A DNA stretch of 64,000 nt from Bradyrhizobium sp. Ghvi (GCF_900115265.1 NZ_FOVU01000010.1:175452-239451); one strand, 5' to 3'. Shown: positions 7,583 through 16,631, counted from the stretch's first letter. The notes: a model not told the origin generated them from the sequence alone. Numbers and translations: made by a program.

Positions 7583-9283
7583 ATGAGATTCACGGTCAAG
7601 GCAAAGCTGGCCAGCGCGTTCGGTCTGATCATCGTGCTGTCCATGGTCGCCGGCGGGGTCGCCTACATGAAGCTCGGCGATATGATGACGACCGCCGACA
7701 GCATGGTCTTGCGCGCCAAGCGAATGGAGAAGGCGGCCGAGATCGAGAAGCTCATCCTGTTTCAGCTGCGGGCCGAAAAGAATTCCATCCTGGTTCAGGA
7801 GAACGAATACGAGCAGTACAATGCGGACGCCGCCAATCGTCGTGAGCAGACGCTGAGGAGCAAGGATGAGGTCTACGCCCTCGCAAGCGAACAGGGCAAG
7901 AAGCTGCTGGATGTCTTCGCCGTCGCGCTCGGCAAGATGAATGCCTACCAGGAGGAGACCATCCGCCTGGCGAAAACGGACAAGGTCAAGGCAACCGAAC
8001 GCTCCGTCGGCGAAGGCCGCAAGGTGGTTGCCGACGCCCTCGATGCTGTCGGTGCCTATGTCGCGAACACCAAGAAGCAGATGGCGGAACAGGCCGTCCA
8101 GTCGAAGGAAGAAGGCCACCAGGCCCAGCTCATGTTGATGACGCTGATCGGAATCTCGCTTGCGGTTGCGGTCGCCGCGGCGCTGTGGATCTCGATCTCG
8201 ATCAGCCGGGCGCTCGGACGTGCCGTCGGTCTCGCTGGTGCAGTCGCGGGCGGCGATCTCAATCAAACGATCAATGTCATCAGCAATGACGAGGTCGGCG
8301 ATCTCGTCAAGTCGCTGAACGCTATGGTCGGGAAGCTCCGGCAGATCGTCGCCGAGGCGCTCACCGCCGCCCAGAACGTCTCGGCCGGCAGCCAGGAGCT
8401 ATCGGCAAGCGCCGAACAGTTGTCGCAGGGCGCCACCGAGCAGGCCTCGTCCGCCGAAGAGGCGTCCTCGTCGATGGAGGAAATGGCCTCGAACGTGAAG
8501 CAGAACGCAGACAACGCCAACCAGACCGAGAAGATCGCGGCGCAGTCGGCCAAGGATGCGGAAGCCAGCGGCATCGCCGTCGGCCGTGCCGTCCAGGCGA
8601 TGCAGACCATCGCCGAGAAGATCACCATCGTGCAGGAAATCGCGCGTCAGACCGATCTGCTCGCGCTGAACGCCGCAGTCGAGGCCGCCCGCGCCGGCGA
8701 GCACGGCAAAGGCTTTGCGGTGGTCGCCTCCGAGGTGCGCAAGCTGGCCGAACGCAGCCAGGCCGCGGCCGCCGACATCGGCACACTGTCGAGCGAGACC
8801 GTGAAGGTCGCGCAGGACGCCGGTAGCATGCTGTCGAAGCTGGTGCCTGACATCAAGAAGACAGCCGAACTGGTCCAGGAGATCACGGCGGCCTGTCGCG
8901 AGCAGGACGTCGGATCGGCCCAGATCAACCAAGCGATCCAGCAGCTCGACAAGGTCGGCCAGCAGAACGCCAGCGCGTCCGAGCAGGTGTCATCGACCTC
9001 GGAAGAGCTCGCCTCTCAGGCCGAGCAACTTCAGTCGACGATCTCGTTCTTCCGGATCGAGCAAGCCGGCCGTGGCGAGAGCGCTGCGTCCGCGCCGATC
9101 GACCGGGCAGTCACCCAGCTGCGCAACAAGGCAGGACAGATGCAGGCGGCGGAGCGTGGCGCGAAAAAGCCCGTGCCCGCGCGTAAGCCGGCGCGCGCGA
9201 TCAAGGCCGCCGGCGGCGGAGGTGGCTTTGCCTTCGACATGGACGGCGGCGAAGACGAGCGCGACGCCGAGTTTCAACGCTGA
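7583..9283 (+). CDS. Methyl-accepting chemotaxis protein, single HAMP
   Basis: 566-residue transmembrane receptor. TM1 at about 10-30, a helical 4HB-type periplasmic domain (about 31-185), TM2 at about 185-208, one HAMP (about 208-260) and a cytoplasmic coiled coil with the conserved hairpin tip (DLLALNAAVEAARAGEHGKG, about 357-376). The C-terminus is a Pro/Lys/Ala linker, then Gly-rich GGGGFAFDM and an acidic tail ending DAEFQR. From the HAMP end onwards it is nearly identical in protein sequence to the receptor at 9868. Ligand unknown. GGGGCAGGGG precedes the ATG. Confidence 0.94.
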   Translation: MRFTVKAKLASAFGLIIVLSMVAGGVAYMKLGDMMTTADSMVLRAKRMEKAAEIEKLILFQLRAEKNSILVQENEYEQYNADAANRREQTLRSKDEVYALASEQGKKLLDVFAVALGKMNAYQEETIRLAKTDKVKATERSVGEGRKVVADALDAVGAYVANTKKQMAEQAVQSKEEGHQAQLMLMTLIGISLAVAVAAALWISISISRALGRAVGLAGAVAGGDLNQTINVISNDEVGDLVKSLNAMVGKLRQIVAEALTAAQNVSAGSQELSASAEQLSQGATEQASSAEEASSSMEEMASNVKQNADNANQTEKIAAQSAKDAEASGIAVGRAVQAMQTIAEKITIVQEIARQTDLLALNAAVEAARAGEHGKGFAVVASEVRKLAERSQAAAADIGTLSSETVKVAQDAGSMLSKLVPDIKKTAELVQEITAACREQDVGSAQINQAIQQLDKVGQQNASASEQVSSTSEELASQAEQLQSTISFFRIEQAGRGESAASAPIDRAVTQLRNKAGQMQAAERGAKKPVPARKPARAIKAAGGGGGFAFDMDGGEDERDAEFQR

Positions 9284-9317
9284 GCACCGCTTAACCCATT
9301 TGACCCCGGACCTAGCA

Positions 9318-9800
9318 ATGGCCGCAACCTCGCAATATCTGACGCTCGGACTCGCCGGCGAGACGTTCGGCATCAGCATCCGCAACGTGCGGGAAATTCT
9401 CGACATGCGGCCGATCTCGCGGCTTCCGCATGCGCCGAGCTTCCTGCTCGGGATGATCGACGTGCGGGGCTCGGGCTATCCGATCGTCGACCTCAGAACC
9501 AAGCTCGGCCTACCGAATGTGGCAGCGACCGAGGCGACCCGCATCATCATTCTCGACGTGCCGATGAAGGACCGCCTCGTCGGCGTCGGCTTCGTCGCCG
9601 ACTGCGTGTTCGAGGTCACCGATATCGACGAGCAGGCGATCGAACCTGTGCCCGACGTGGGCGGTCAATGGCAGTCCGACTATGCCGCCGGCATCGGTCG
9701 CAAGGGCGAGAAGTTCGTCGTCATCTTTGATCTGGCCAAGTTGATGGCTCACGACGAGATGCCGGAAGGGCGCGGCGATGATGCATCGCGCGCCGCCTGA
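9318..9800 (+). CDS. cheW: Chemotaxis coupling protein CheW (second copy)
   Basis: 160-residue CheW adaptor placed between the two receptor genes. Motifs: FGISIRNVREILD, FLLGMIDVRGSGYPIVDLR and FVVIFDLAKLM. The ATG at 9318 starts 34 bp after the receptor stop. An open frame extends upstream to 9072 but overlaps the receptor gene and lacks CheW similarity. Confidence 0.93.
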   Translation: MAATSQYLTLGLAGETFGISIRNVREILDMRPISRLPHAPSFLLGMIDVRGSGYPIVDLRTKLGLPNVAATEATRIIILDVPMKDRLVGVGFVADCVFEVTDIDEQAIEPVPDVGGQWQSDYAAGIGRKGEKFVVIFDLAKLMAHDEMPEGRGDDASRAA

Positions 9801-9867
9801 ATTGGACAGTCAGTGCAGCGTCATGCGTAAGCAGATCAATCGTTAAATCGGAAGACCGGGGCTGATC

Positions 9868-11667
9868 ATGAGATTTACCGTCAAAGCTAAACTTGCCAGT
9901 ACATTTGGCGTCGTCATCCTGCTCTCGATGATTGCGGGTGGCGTCGCTTACCTGAAGCTCAACGACACCGTGGCGACCACCGAACACCTGTCGGCACGGG
10001 CGGCTCGTCTGGCGAAGGTCGGGGACATGCAGGCGAGCGTGTTGCTCCAAGTTCGAGCGGAGAAGAACGCCATCCTGGCGCCAACCGACGCCGAGCAGGA
10101 CAAGTTTGCGAGCCAGATCGTCGAGCAGCGCGAGCACGTGCAGAAGATCAAGGACGAGGCCTATGTCGGCGCAAGCGAGGCCGGCAAGAAGATGCTCGAC
10201 GTGTTTTCGGCGGCTTACGCCAATGCAAACACCGTCCAAGACCAGACTCTCAAGCTGACCAAGCAGGACAAGGCGAGAGCGACCGACCATTCGATGAATG
10301 AAGGCCTGAAGGCCACCACATCCGCGCTCAATGCCGCGAACGACTACATCAACTACGTCAAGAGGACGATGGCCGAGGAGAGCGCGGAGGCGAGGGTGGA
10401 GGGCAGCCGCGCCGAGATCATTTTGATCAGCCTGGTGCTCGCGTCGCTGGTGATCGCCGTCCTGGCAGCTGTCTGGATTGCGCTCAACATCAGCCGCTCG
10501 CTCAGCCGCGCCGTCGGCCTGGCGGATGCAGTTGCCATCGGCGACCTCAGCAAGAAGATCGACGAGTCCAGCAACGACGAAATCGGCGATCTCATCAAGT
10601 CGCTGAATGCGATGACCAAGAACCTGAACGCTACAGCCGCCGTCGCCAATGAGATCGCGCAGGGCAACCTCACCGTAGAGGCCAAGCCGCTATCCGACAA
10701 GGACACGCTCGGTCTCGCGCTCCAGCGTATGGTCGAGAAACTGCGGCAAATCGTGTCGGAAGCTCTCATCGCGGCGCAGAACGTCTCGGCCGGCAGCCAG
10801 GAGCTCTCCGCCAGCGCCGAACAGCTTTCGCAAGGTGCGACCGAGCAGGCTTCATCGGCCGAGGAAGCGTCGTCCTCGATGGAGGAGATGGCTTCCAACG
10901 TGAAGCAGAATGCCGATAACGCCAACCAGACCGAGAAGATTGCCGCGCAGTCGGCCAAGGACGCCGAAGCCAGCGGTGCCGCGGTGGGACGTGCGGTCAA
11001 TGCGATGCAGACGATCGCCGAGAAGATCACGATCGTCCAGGAGATCGCGCGCCAGACCGATCTGCTCGCGCTCAACGCGGCGGTCGAGGCAGCACGTGCC
11101 GGCGAACACGGCAAGGGTTTTGCCGTGGTGGCGTCGGAGGTCCGTAAGCTGGCCGAGCGCAGCCAGGCCGCCGCTGCCGAGATCGGCACTCTCTCGGGCG
11201 AAACAGTCAAGGTCGCGCAGGAGGCAGGCTCCATGCTGTCCAAGCTCGTTCCCGATATCAAGAAGACAGCGGAACTGGTCGAGGAGATCACCGCGGCCTG
11301 CCGCGAGCAGGATGTCGGCTCGGCGCAGATCAACCAGGCGATCCAGCAGCTCGACAAGGTCGGCCAGCAGAATGCCAGCGCCTCCGAGCAGGTTTCCTCG
11401 ACCTCGGAAGAGCTTGCCTCGCAGGCCGAGCAGCTGCAGTCGACGATCGCCTATTTCCGCATTGAGCAGGCCGGCAAGAACCCGGCGCCGATCGATCGTG
11501 CCGTCAATCAGCTCCGCGCCAAGGCTGCGACCATGGCCGCGGCCGAGCGTCCTGCCCGGAAGCCCCAGGCCAAGCCGGCGCGCGCAATGAAGGTCGCGGG
11601 CGGCGGTGGCTTTGCTTTCGATATGAACGACGGCGAGGATGATCGGGACGCCGATTTTCAGCGCTGA
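9868..11667 (+). CDS. Methyl-accepting chemotaxis protein, tandem HAMP
   Basis: 599-residue receptor paralogous to the one at 7583. Same layout (TM1 about 10-30, 4HB-type periplasmic domain, TM2 about 185-208), but the HAMP region is longer: after DEIGDLIKSLNAM it carries a second HAMP-like unit (NEIAQGNLTVEAKPLSDKD) before the signalling coiled coil. The hairpin tip is identical to the first receptor (DLLALNAAVEAARAGEHGKG). Tail: Gly-rich GGGGFAFDM, then acidic residues and DADFQR. The shared cytoplasmic part differs mainly at synonymous sites, indicating an older duplication kept under strong purifying selection. Confidence 0.94.
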   Translation: MRFTVKAKLASTFGVVILLSMIAGGVAYLKLNDTVATTEHLSARAARLAKVGDMQASVLLQVRAEKNAILAPTDAEQDKFASQIVEQREHVQKIKDEAYVGASEAGKKMLDVFSAAYANANTVQDQTLKLTKQDKARATDHSMNEGLKATTSALNAANDYINYVKRTMAEESAEARVEGSRAEIILISLVLASLVIAVLAAVWIALNISRSLSRAVGLADAVAIGDLSKKIDESSNDEIGDLIKSLNAMTKNLNATAAVANEIAQGNLTVEAKPLSDKDTLGLALQRMVEKLRQIVSEALIAAQNVSAGSQELSASAEQLSQGATEQASSAEEASSSMEEMASNVKQNADNANQTEKIAAQSAKDAEASGAAVGRAVNAMQTIAEKITIVQEIARQTDLLALNAAVEAARAGEHGKGFAVVASEVRKLAERSQAAAAEIGTLSGETVKVAQEAGSMLSKLVPDIKKTAELVEEITAACREQDVGSAQINQAIQQLDKVGQQNASASEQVSSTSEELASQAEQLQSTIAYFRIEQAGKNPAPIDRAVNQLRAKAATMAAAERPARKPQAKPARAMKVAGGGGFAFDMNDGEDDRDADFQR

Positions 11668-11682
11668 AATTTTCCGGGAATG

Positions 11683-11708
11683 GGTCCGCCCCCGTTCAGA
11701 GGCGGACC
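11683..11708 (+). terminator. Hairpin between receptor gene and cheR
   Basis: Perfect 8-bp inverted repeat (GGTCCGCC / GGCGGACC) with a 10-base loop, 16 bp after the receptor stop. No long T run follows, so it may be a weak terminator or an RNA-stabilising stem that lowers expression of cheR and cheB relative to the receptors. Confidence 0.4.
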
Positions 11709-11804
11709 TGACTGTCTTCTGTTGCGTGGACGCGTAGGATTCAAGATGGCCCGTTTGGCCCGACATTCACTCCAAGCGGGCCCTCGGGGTCAGGGCAGGC
11801 GGAC

Positions 11805-12659
11805 ATGATGCCCGCCGTGCAGGACATGGCCGTACATCTGTCGGACCGGCATTTCCGGACCATTGCCGAATTGATCGAGGGCCAGGTTGGCATCAAGCTG
11901 CCGCAGGGCAAGCGGCTGATGCTGGAGGGGCGCCTGCACAAACGCGTGCGCGCGCTGAATTTCGCGGACCTGAACGAATATGTCGACAACCTGTTCGAGG
12001 TGGACCATTTTGAAACGGAACTTACCCATCTGATCGATGTGGTGACGACGAACAAGACCGACTTCTTCCGCGAGCCGCAGCATTTCTCCTTCATGCGGGA
12101 GATTGCCATCCCGAGATTGCTCAAGCTGCACGGCAGCGGCAATGCGAACCTGAAATTCTGGAGTTCGGCGAGCTCCACCGGAATGGAAGCCTACACCACC
12201 GCGATGGTGCTCGACGACATGACGCGGACCGGATCGCGGTTTCGGTACCGCATCCTCGGAACCGATATCTCGACTGCGGTGCTGCGTCTCGCCAGGACCG
12301 CGATCTACAGCCGCGACGTGCTCGCGCCGGTGCCTGAGCCGTTCGTGAAGCGGTACTTCCTGTCTTCGCGCGACAAGTCGCGCGACGAGGTGCGGATCGT
12401 GCCGGAACTGCGGCGCATGACGCATTTCATGCGGATGAACCTGATGGATTCGTCCTATCCCGTCGACCGGGATGTCGACATGATTTTCTGCCGCAACGTG
12501 CTGATCTATTTCGACAAGCCGACGCAGCGAAAGGTCGTCGAACAGCTTTGCAGCCATCTGCGGCCGGGAGGGTATCTGCTGGTCGGGCATTCAGAGTCGA
12601 TGGTTCACAGCTCGGTTCCTGGCTTGAAGCAAGTTCAGCCAACCATTTTCCAGGTCTGA
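11805..12659 (+). CDS. cheR: Chemotaxis protein methyltransferase CheR
   Basis: 284-residue SAM-dependent methyltransferase that methylates receptor glutamates. N-terminal helical CheR domain (FRTIAELIEGQVGIKLP), then the methyltransferase domain with TNKTDFFREPQHF, the SAM loop WSSASSTGMEAYT, GTDIST and the CRNVLIYFD motif. The SAM loop departs slightly from the usual STGEEPY form but keeps a glutamate. Two adjacent ATGs (11805, 11808) are possible starts. CheB follows after a short gap. Confidence 0.94.
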   Translation: MMPAVQDMAVHLSDRHFRTIAELIEGQVGIKLPQGKRLMLEGRLHKRVRALNFADLNEYVDNLFEVDHFETELTHLIDVVTTNKTDFFREPQHFSFMREIAIPRLLKLHGSGNANLKFWSSASSTGMEAYTTAMVLDDMTRTGSRFRYRILGTDISTAVLRLARTAIYSRDVLAPVPEPFVKRYFLSSRDKSRDEVRIVPELRRMTHFMRMNLMDSSYPVDRDVDMIFCRNVLIYFDKPTQRKVVEQLCSHLRPGGYLLVGHSESMVHSSVPGLKQVQPTIFQV

Positions 12660-12676
12660 TTGGGGGCACGCTCGAT

Positions 12677-13765
12677 ATGCCCAGGGAAAAGGTTCGCGTG
12701 CTGATCGTGGACGATTCGGCGTCGGTCCGCCAAATTCTCCAGACAATACTCAATGAGGATCCTGAGATCGAGGTGATGGCGACGGCCTCCGATCCGTTCG
12801 TGGCGGCGCGGCGTCTCCAGGACGAAATCCCCGATGTCATGATTCTCGATCTCGAGATGCCGCGCATGGACGGCATGACGTTCCTGCGCAAGATCATGGC
12901 GCAGCGTCCGATTCCCGTGATCATCTGCTCCTCGCTGACCGAGGAAGGCTCGAACGTCATGTTCGAGGCATTCGAGGCCGGCGCCGTCGATATCGTGCCG
13001 AAGCCGAAGATCGACACGAGGCAGGCGTTGCTCGAGTGCTCGACGCGGCTGCGCGAATCCGTGAAGTCGGCGGCACGCGCACGGGTGCGGCCGCGCTCGG
13101 AACGACGAATGATCGAGAAAAAGCTGACGGCCGACGCCATCATCCCGCCGCCGGTGCAAGGCAAGGTTCGGCCGACGACCGAGCGTATCGTGTGCATCGG
13201 GGCGTCGACCGGGGGCACGGAAGCGCTCAACGACGTTCTCGAAATGCTGCCGGCGAACTGTCCACCCATTCTGATCGTCCAGCACATGCCGCCGGGTTTC
13301 ACCTCTGCCTTCGCCAGGCGTCTGGACAGCATTTGCCAGATCCGCGTCAAGGAGGCGGAGGATCGCGAGCCGGTGTTGCCGGGCTGCGCGTACATCGCGC
13401 CGGGTGCCCGCCACATGCTGGTCCAGCGCATCGGTCTGCGCTATCAGGTCGCGATCAAGGATGGCCCGCCGGTGTCGCGGCATCGTCCTTCGGTCGACGT
13501 GCTGTTTCGCTCCGCGGCCCAGCATGCCGGCGCCAACGCGCTCGGGGTCATCATGACGGGCATGGGCGATGACGGCGCACGCGGCATGCTGGAGATGCGC
13601 AAGCTCGGCGCATCGACCCGGGCGCAAGACGAGGAGAGCTGCGTGGTGTTCGGCATGCCCAAGGAAGCCATCGCACATGGTGGGGTCGAGAAGGTGGTCG
13701 CGCTGCACCAGATTCCGCGCGAGATCATGCACTGGTACCAAGCCGGGCACGTGGCTGCGGGCTGA
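12677..13765 (+). CDS. cheB: Chemotaxis methylesterase/glutamine deamidase CheB
   Basis: 362-residue CheB. REC domain (1-120) with D12/D13 and phospho-acceptor D58 (MILDLEMPRMDG); linker 125-165; C-terminal esterase with the catalytic triad S177 (CIGASTGGTEA), H203 (VQHMPPGF) and D299 (TGMGDDGA). It removes receptor methyl groups, opposing CheR. The ATG at 12677 lies 17 bp after the cheR stop and begins right at the REC fold; a frame extending upstream to 12548 overlaps cheR and is rejected. Confidence 0.95.
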   Translation: MPREKVRVLIVDDSASVRQILQTILNEDPEIEVMATASDPFVAARRLQDEIPDVMILDLEMPRMDGMTFLRKIMAQRPIPVIICSSLTEEGSNVMFEAFEAGAVDIVPKPKIDTRQALLECSTRLRESVKSAARARVRPRSERRMIEKKLTADAIIPPPVQGKVRPTTERIVCIGASTGGTEALNDVLEMLPANCPPILIVQHMPPGFTSAFARRLDSICQIRVKEAEDREPVLPGCAYIAPGARHMLVQRIGLRYQVAIKDGPPVSRHRPSVDVLFRSAAQHAGANALGVIMTGMGDDGARGMLEMRKLGASTRAQDEESCVVFGMPKEAIAHGGVEKVVALHQIPREIMHWYQAGHVAAG

Positions 13766-13770
13766 TCCGG

Positions 13771-15489
13771 ATGGCTGCCACTCCCACCAGCGTGTTGACT
13801 GATGCGATCGCCGCGGTCGAGAACGTTTCGTCGCGCATCGAGGACGTGTTTGCGCGCGTCGGCAACGAGCTCGGTCGCGGCCATGTCATCTTCAAGGAGC
13901 TCAATCAGGGTCTTGCCACTCTTTCCGGGGAACTCTCCGGCGCCGAGATCGAGGGAGCCGCAACCGCGCTGCAGGAAATCGCGGCGCGGCTGAGCGAGCT
14001 GGCGCGGGCGCTGCCGGCCGAGAGTGCGCTCCTGGCGATGATCGGCAAGAACACGACCGAGGCGTCTGCGCTGCTGAAGCCGCTGTTCAAGCATATCCAG
14101 ATGATCACCATCATCGCGCGCAGCGCGCGGATCGAGGCGGCGTCGCTGGAAGGCGATCGTGAGGGTTTTCTCGCCTTCACGCAGGAGGCCTACGATCTCG
14201 GTAAGGCCGTGCAAGGCTCGATCGAGGGCTGTGCGCGGGATCAGCAGCGTCTGTCGGAAGCGGTCGCCACCGCATCCGGCCGGCAGAAGGAGTTCGAGAG
14301 CCGCTACGGCGACCAGCTCGTCGCAGAGAGCGCCGAACTCGGTGCGGCCTATTCCGGCTTGCGCGACCAGCGCAGGAAAAGCAGCCATCTCGCCGATCTC
14401 GCCAGCGGCAGCACGCGGAAGATTGCCGAGGCGGTCGGCGGCGCGATCATTTCCTTGCAGGCCGGCGACAGCACGCGGCAACGCCTGGAACATGTCTGCC
14501 ATGGCCTGCGCCATTCGTCCGGCTTGGAGCCGAGCCTCGTTCCGGCGCCGCTCGCAAGCGAAGACGGCGTGCATGCGATCGTCCGGCTGCAGGCGGCCCA
14601 GCTCAGGGACGCCCAGCGAGAGTTCGGCGGCGACATCGGCCAGATCATCCGGACGCTGTCGGATATCCTCGATGACGCGGGCAAGGTCGTCGGTCACGGT
14701 CGCTCCCTGTTTGGCGGCGAGAACGGCTCCTCGTCGTTCCTGACCCGTATCAAACAGACGCTGGCCCAGGCCTCGACCCTGATCGCCACCTGCGAGAGCG
14801 CCGGCCGATCGGTCGACGAGGCACTGGCCGTCGTCGAGGATACGCTGGCGAAATTCCGGCAAGCCATTGCGGGCTTGGCCGAAGCCACGGTCGATATCAC
14901 GCTGATCGGAATGAACGCGGGCCTCAAGGCGAGCCATCTCGGCAGCCGCGGCAGCGCCTTCGTCGTCATCGCCAACGAGCTCAAGGCGACTGCCGACCAA
15001 GTTTCGGCCGGCGCCGGACGATTGCGGCCCGTCCTCGATGGCATCGAGCGGTCCGCCAACGAATTGAAGGAGCTCCGCGTCCAGGGCGATCCCACCCGGC
15101 TCGCCAATCTCGAGCCGCAGATCCTTAAGGCGCTGCGCGAGGTCGAGGCCGGCAATGAACGGCTCGGCAAGCTGATGAGCCGGCTCGTCGATGAAGGCGC
15201 CGAATTCGAAGGCCTGCTGAATTCGGCGCAAGGCTTGATGAGTTCGCTCGGTGAGAGTTCTGCGACGTTGCCCGCCGTCGCTGCGCGGCTCGAGGCCGCA
15301 AGCGCAGGCGCGCATCGACCGCAGCCGCAGGACGAGGCGCTGCTCGACGATCTCTTCGCGCGCTACACGATGGAGCGCGAGCGCGACGTTCACCGGGAGT
15401 TTCTGCAGTCCCTCGGGCTTGCGTCGAGCGCTGCCGCACGCCGGGCCGAGCCGATAGAGCCGGCAGATGACGGCATAGAACTGTTTTAG
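13771..15489 (+). CDS. Soluble coiled-coil protein with two degenerate receptor-hairpin motifs
   Basis: 572-residue helical protein without transmembrane segments or signal peptide, starting 5 bp after cheB. Two segments resemble the receptor signalling tip: ITIIARSARIEAASLEGDRE with FLAFTQEAYDLGKAV (about 112-150), and ITLIGMNAGLKASHLGSRGS with FVVIANELKATADQV (about 376-415). Both diverge from the consensus at tip positions. The C-terminus has a short charged motif (LFARYTMERERDVHREFL, about 528-545) after a Pro/Gln-rich stretch. It might bind CheA/CheW or act as a cytoplasmic receptor or decoy; this is inference. No named family was recognised. It closes the che operon. Confidence 0.75.
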   Translation: MAATPTSVLTDAIAAVENVSSRIEDVFARVGNELGRGHVIFKELNQGLATLSGELSGAEIEGAATALQEIAARLSELARALPAESALLAMIGKNTTEASALLKPLFKHIQMITIIARSARIEAASLEGDREGFLAFTQEAYDLGKAVQGSIEGCARDQQRLSEAVATASGRQKEFESRYGDQLVAESAELGAAYSGLRDQRRKSSHLADLASGSTRKIAEAVGGAIISLQAGDSTRQRLEHVCHGLRHSSGLEPSLVPAPLASEDGVHAIVRLQAAQLRDAQREFGGDIGQIIRTLSDILDDAGKVVGHGRSLFGGENGSSSFLTRIKQTLAQASTLIATCESAGRSVDEALAVVEDTLAKFRQAIAGLAEATVDITLIGMNAGLKASHLGSRGSAFVVIANELKATADQVSAGAGRLRPVLDGIERSANELKELRVQGDPTRLANLEPQILKALREVEAGNERLGKLMSRLVDEGAEFEGLLNSAQGLMSSLGESSATLPAVAARLEAASAGAHRPQPQDEALLDDLFARYTMERERDVHREFLQSLGLASSAAARRAEPIEPADDGIELF

Positions 15490-15639
15490 TTCGCCGCCGA
15501 AGCGGTCCGTTCAGCGCTGGCAATTTGACGGGTTGGCTTTGCAGGGCGTTAACCGTTGCGAAATGCGCGGCGCATCGGTCATTGTCGCGCCCCCAGAGTT
15601 GGTCGCAAATAGGTTTGAAATTTGCGGCGGACATTCTTC

Positions 15640-16086
15640 ATGCTGAGAGACGGCAAATACGCGGTCTGGTTCAGGACGCCGCGCGCTCAGGGCACGGGCC
15701 TTGTGGAGTTGGTCGATGGGCGGATCTCGGGCAGCGACAGCTTCTTCACCTATGGCGGCTCTTATGAGGTTGATCAGCAGCGCTTCACGGCCGTTCTGAC
15801 CGTGAGACGGCACACCGATGGCCCGCCGAGCGTGTTTGGCCCCGATGCGGTCGAGGTCGATCTGTCAGGGGCATGTAGCGGAGCCATGGCGACATGCTCG
15901 GGGAGGGCCAAAGAGGCGCCGGATATCAAGTTCGAGGCCACTCTGATCTACAGCCAGGAAGATGCGCGACCAGCCGACGCGAAGTGCGCGATCGTGCAGC
16001 TCAACGCCGCCAAGCTGCCGCGGGGCCTCGACGGCCGGTCGCAGCCGCATCATCTATTCGCACCCTCCAGGCCGCCCGCATCTTAG
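15640..16086 (+). CDS. GrlR-family regulatory protein
   Basis: 148-residue protein resembling the GrlR family (negative regulator of type III secretion in enteropathogenic E. coli): short N-terminal beta strand LRDGKYAVWFRTP, then GLVELVDGRISGSDSFFTYGGSY and a second repeat-like strand set ending KFEATLIYSQ. No signal peptide in the chosen frame (ATG at 15640; an upstream start at 15622 would add six residues). No GrlA partner or secretion system is nearby, so in this genome it is probably a stand-alone lipocalin-like protein of unknown ligand. Confidence 0.7.
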   Translation: MLRDGKYAVWFRTPRAQGTGLVELVDGRISGSDSFFTYGGSYEVDQQRFTAVLTVRRHTDGPPSVFGPDAVEVDLSGACSGAMATCSGRAKEAPDIKFEATLIYSQEDARPADAKCAIVQLNAAKLPRGLDGRSQPHHLFAPSRPPAS

Positions 16087-16192
16087 TCTTGCGTTGACGC
16101 TATCGCAGCGAAAACGCAAAAGCGCGCCTCGCCAACAAAGGCTTTTAAGCATCGAAACCTAGTCTGCGGCCAAACAAGATGATGGAAATCAA

Positions 16193-16476
16193 ATGCCTCA
16201 GATCTGGATGACCTATGACGAACTCGCGACGCTTTGTGAGTGCACCGGCAGTGAGGCCAGATTGCGGGCCATCCATCTGTCGCTCGACCGCCGCAAGAGC
16301 CGGGATGGTGCGACGCGGGTCAAACTGACCTGGCGTTGACGGCCAAGTTCTTTGCCTCTATTCGCGAGTCGGATTTTGACCTCGACCGTGCGATCGAGGC
16401 GCTCCAGGCCACGCACCGCCAGATGGCGGAACTTCTCACGCCAAATGAGACTTGTGGCAGGCGCGGGGTCGCATAA
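16193..16476 (+). pseudogene. Small gene interrupted by a frameshift
   Basis: An ATG at 16193 opens a frame (MPQIWMTYDELATLCE...) that reads to TRVKLTWR and stops at 16337-16339. One base out of phase from 16327, the frame DLALTAKFFASIRESDFDLD continues to a TAA at 16474-16476 with a sensible helical, charged composition. Joining the two requires one missing base near AAACTGACC (16322-16330), and would give a protein of about 94 residues. Either a real inactivating deletion or a sequence error. Function unknown. Confidence 0.55.
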
Positions 16477-16631
16477 GCTGCTGCGCAGCGCTCTGGTGTG
16501 ACCGACTTTTGTGGCGTTGGGCCTGAGATTCGCGTGTTGGTTGTTCCGAATCAGGCATAAATCCCCATCCGGAGTTTCCGGCTGCGGCCGGTGTTCTCGC
16601 AAACTGGGCCAAAGCGCCCGTAGGAGGGGCC

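Noticed and set aside
8399..8932. Open frame antisense to the first receptor
   Set aside because: High-GC shadow of the receptor signalling domain; Leu/Gly/Asp-rich with no domain.
13444..15393. 649-codon minus-strand open frame
   Set aside because: Antisense to cheB and the double-hairpin protein; composition typical of a high-GC shadow frame.
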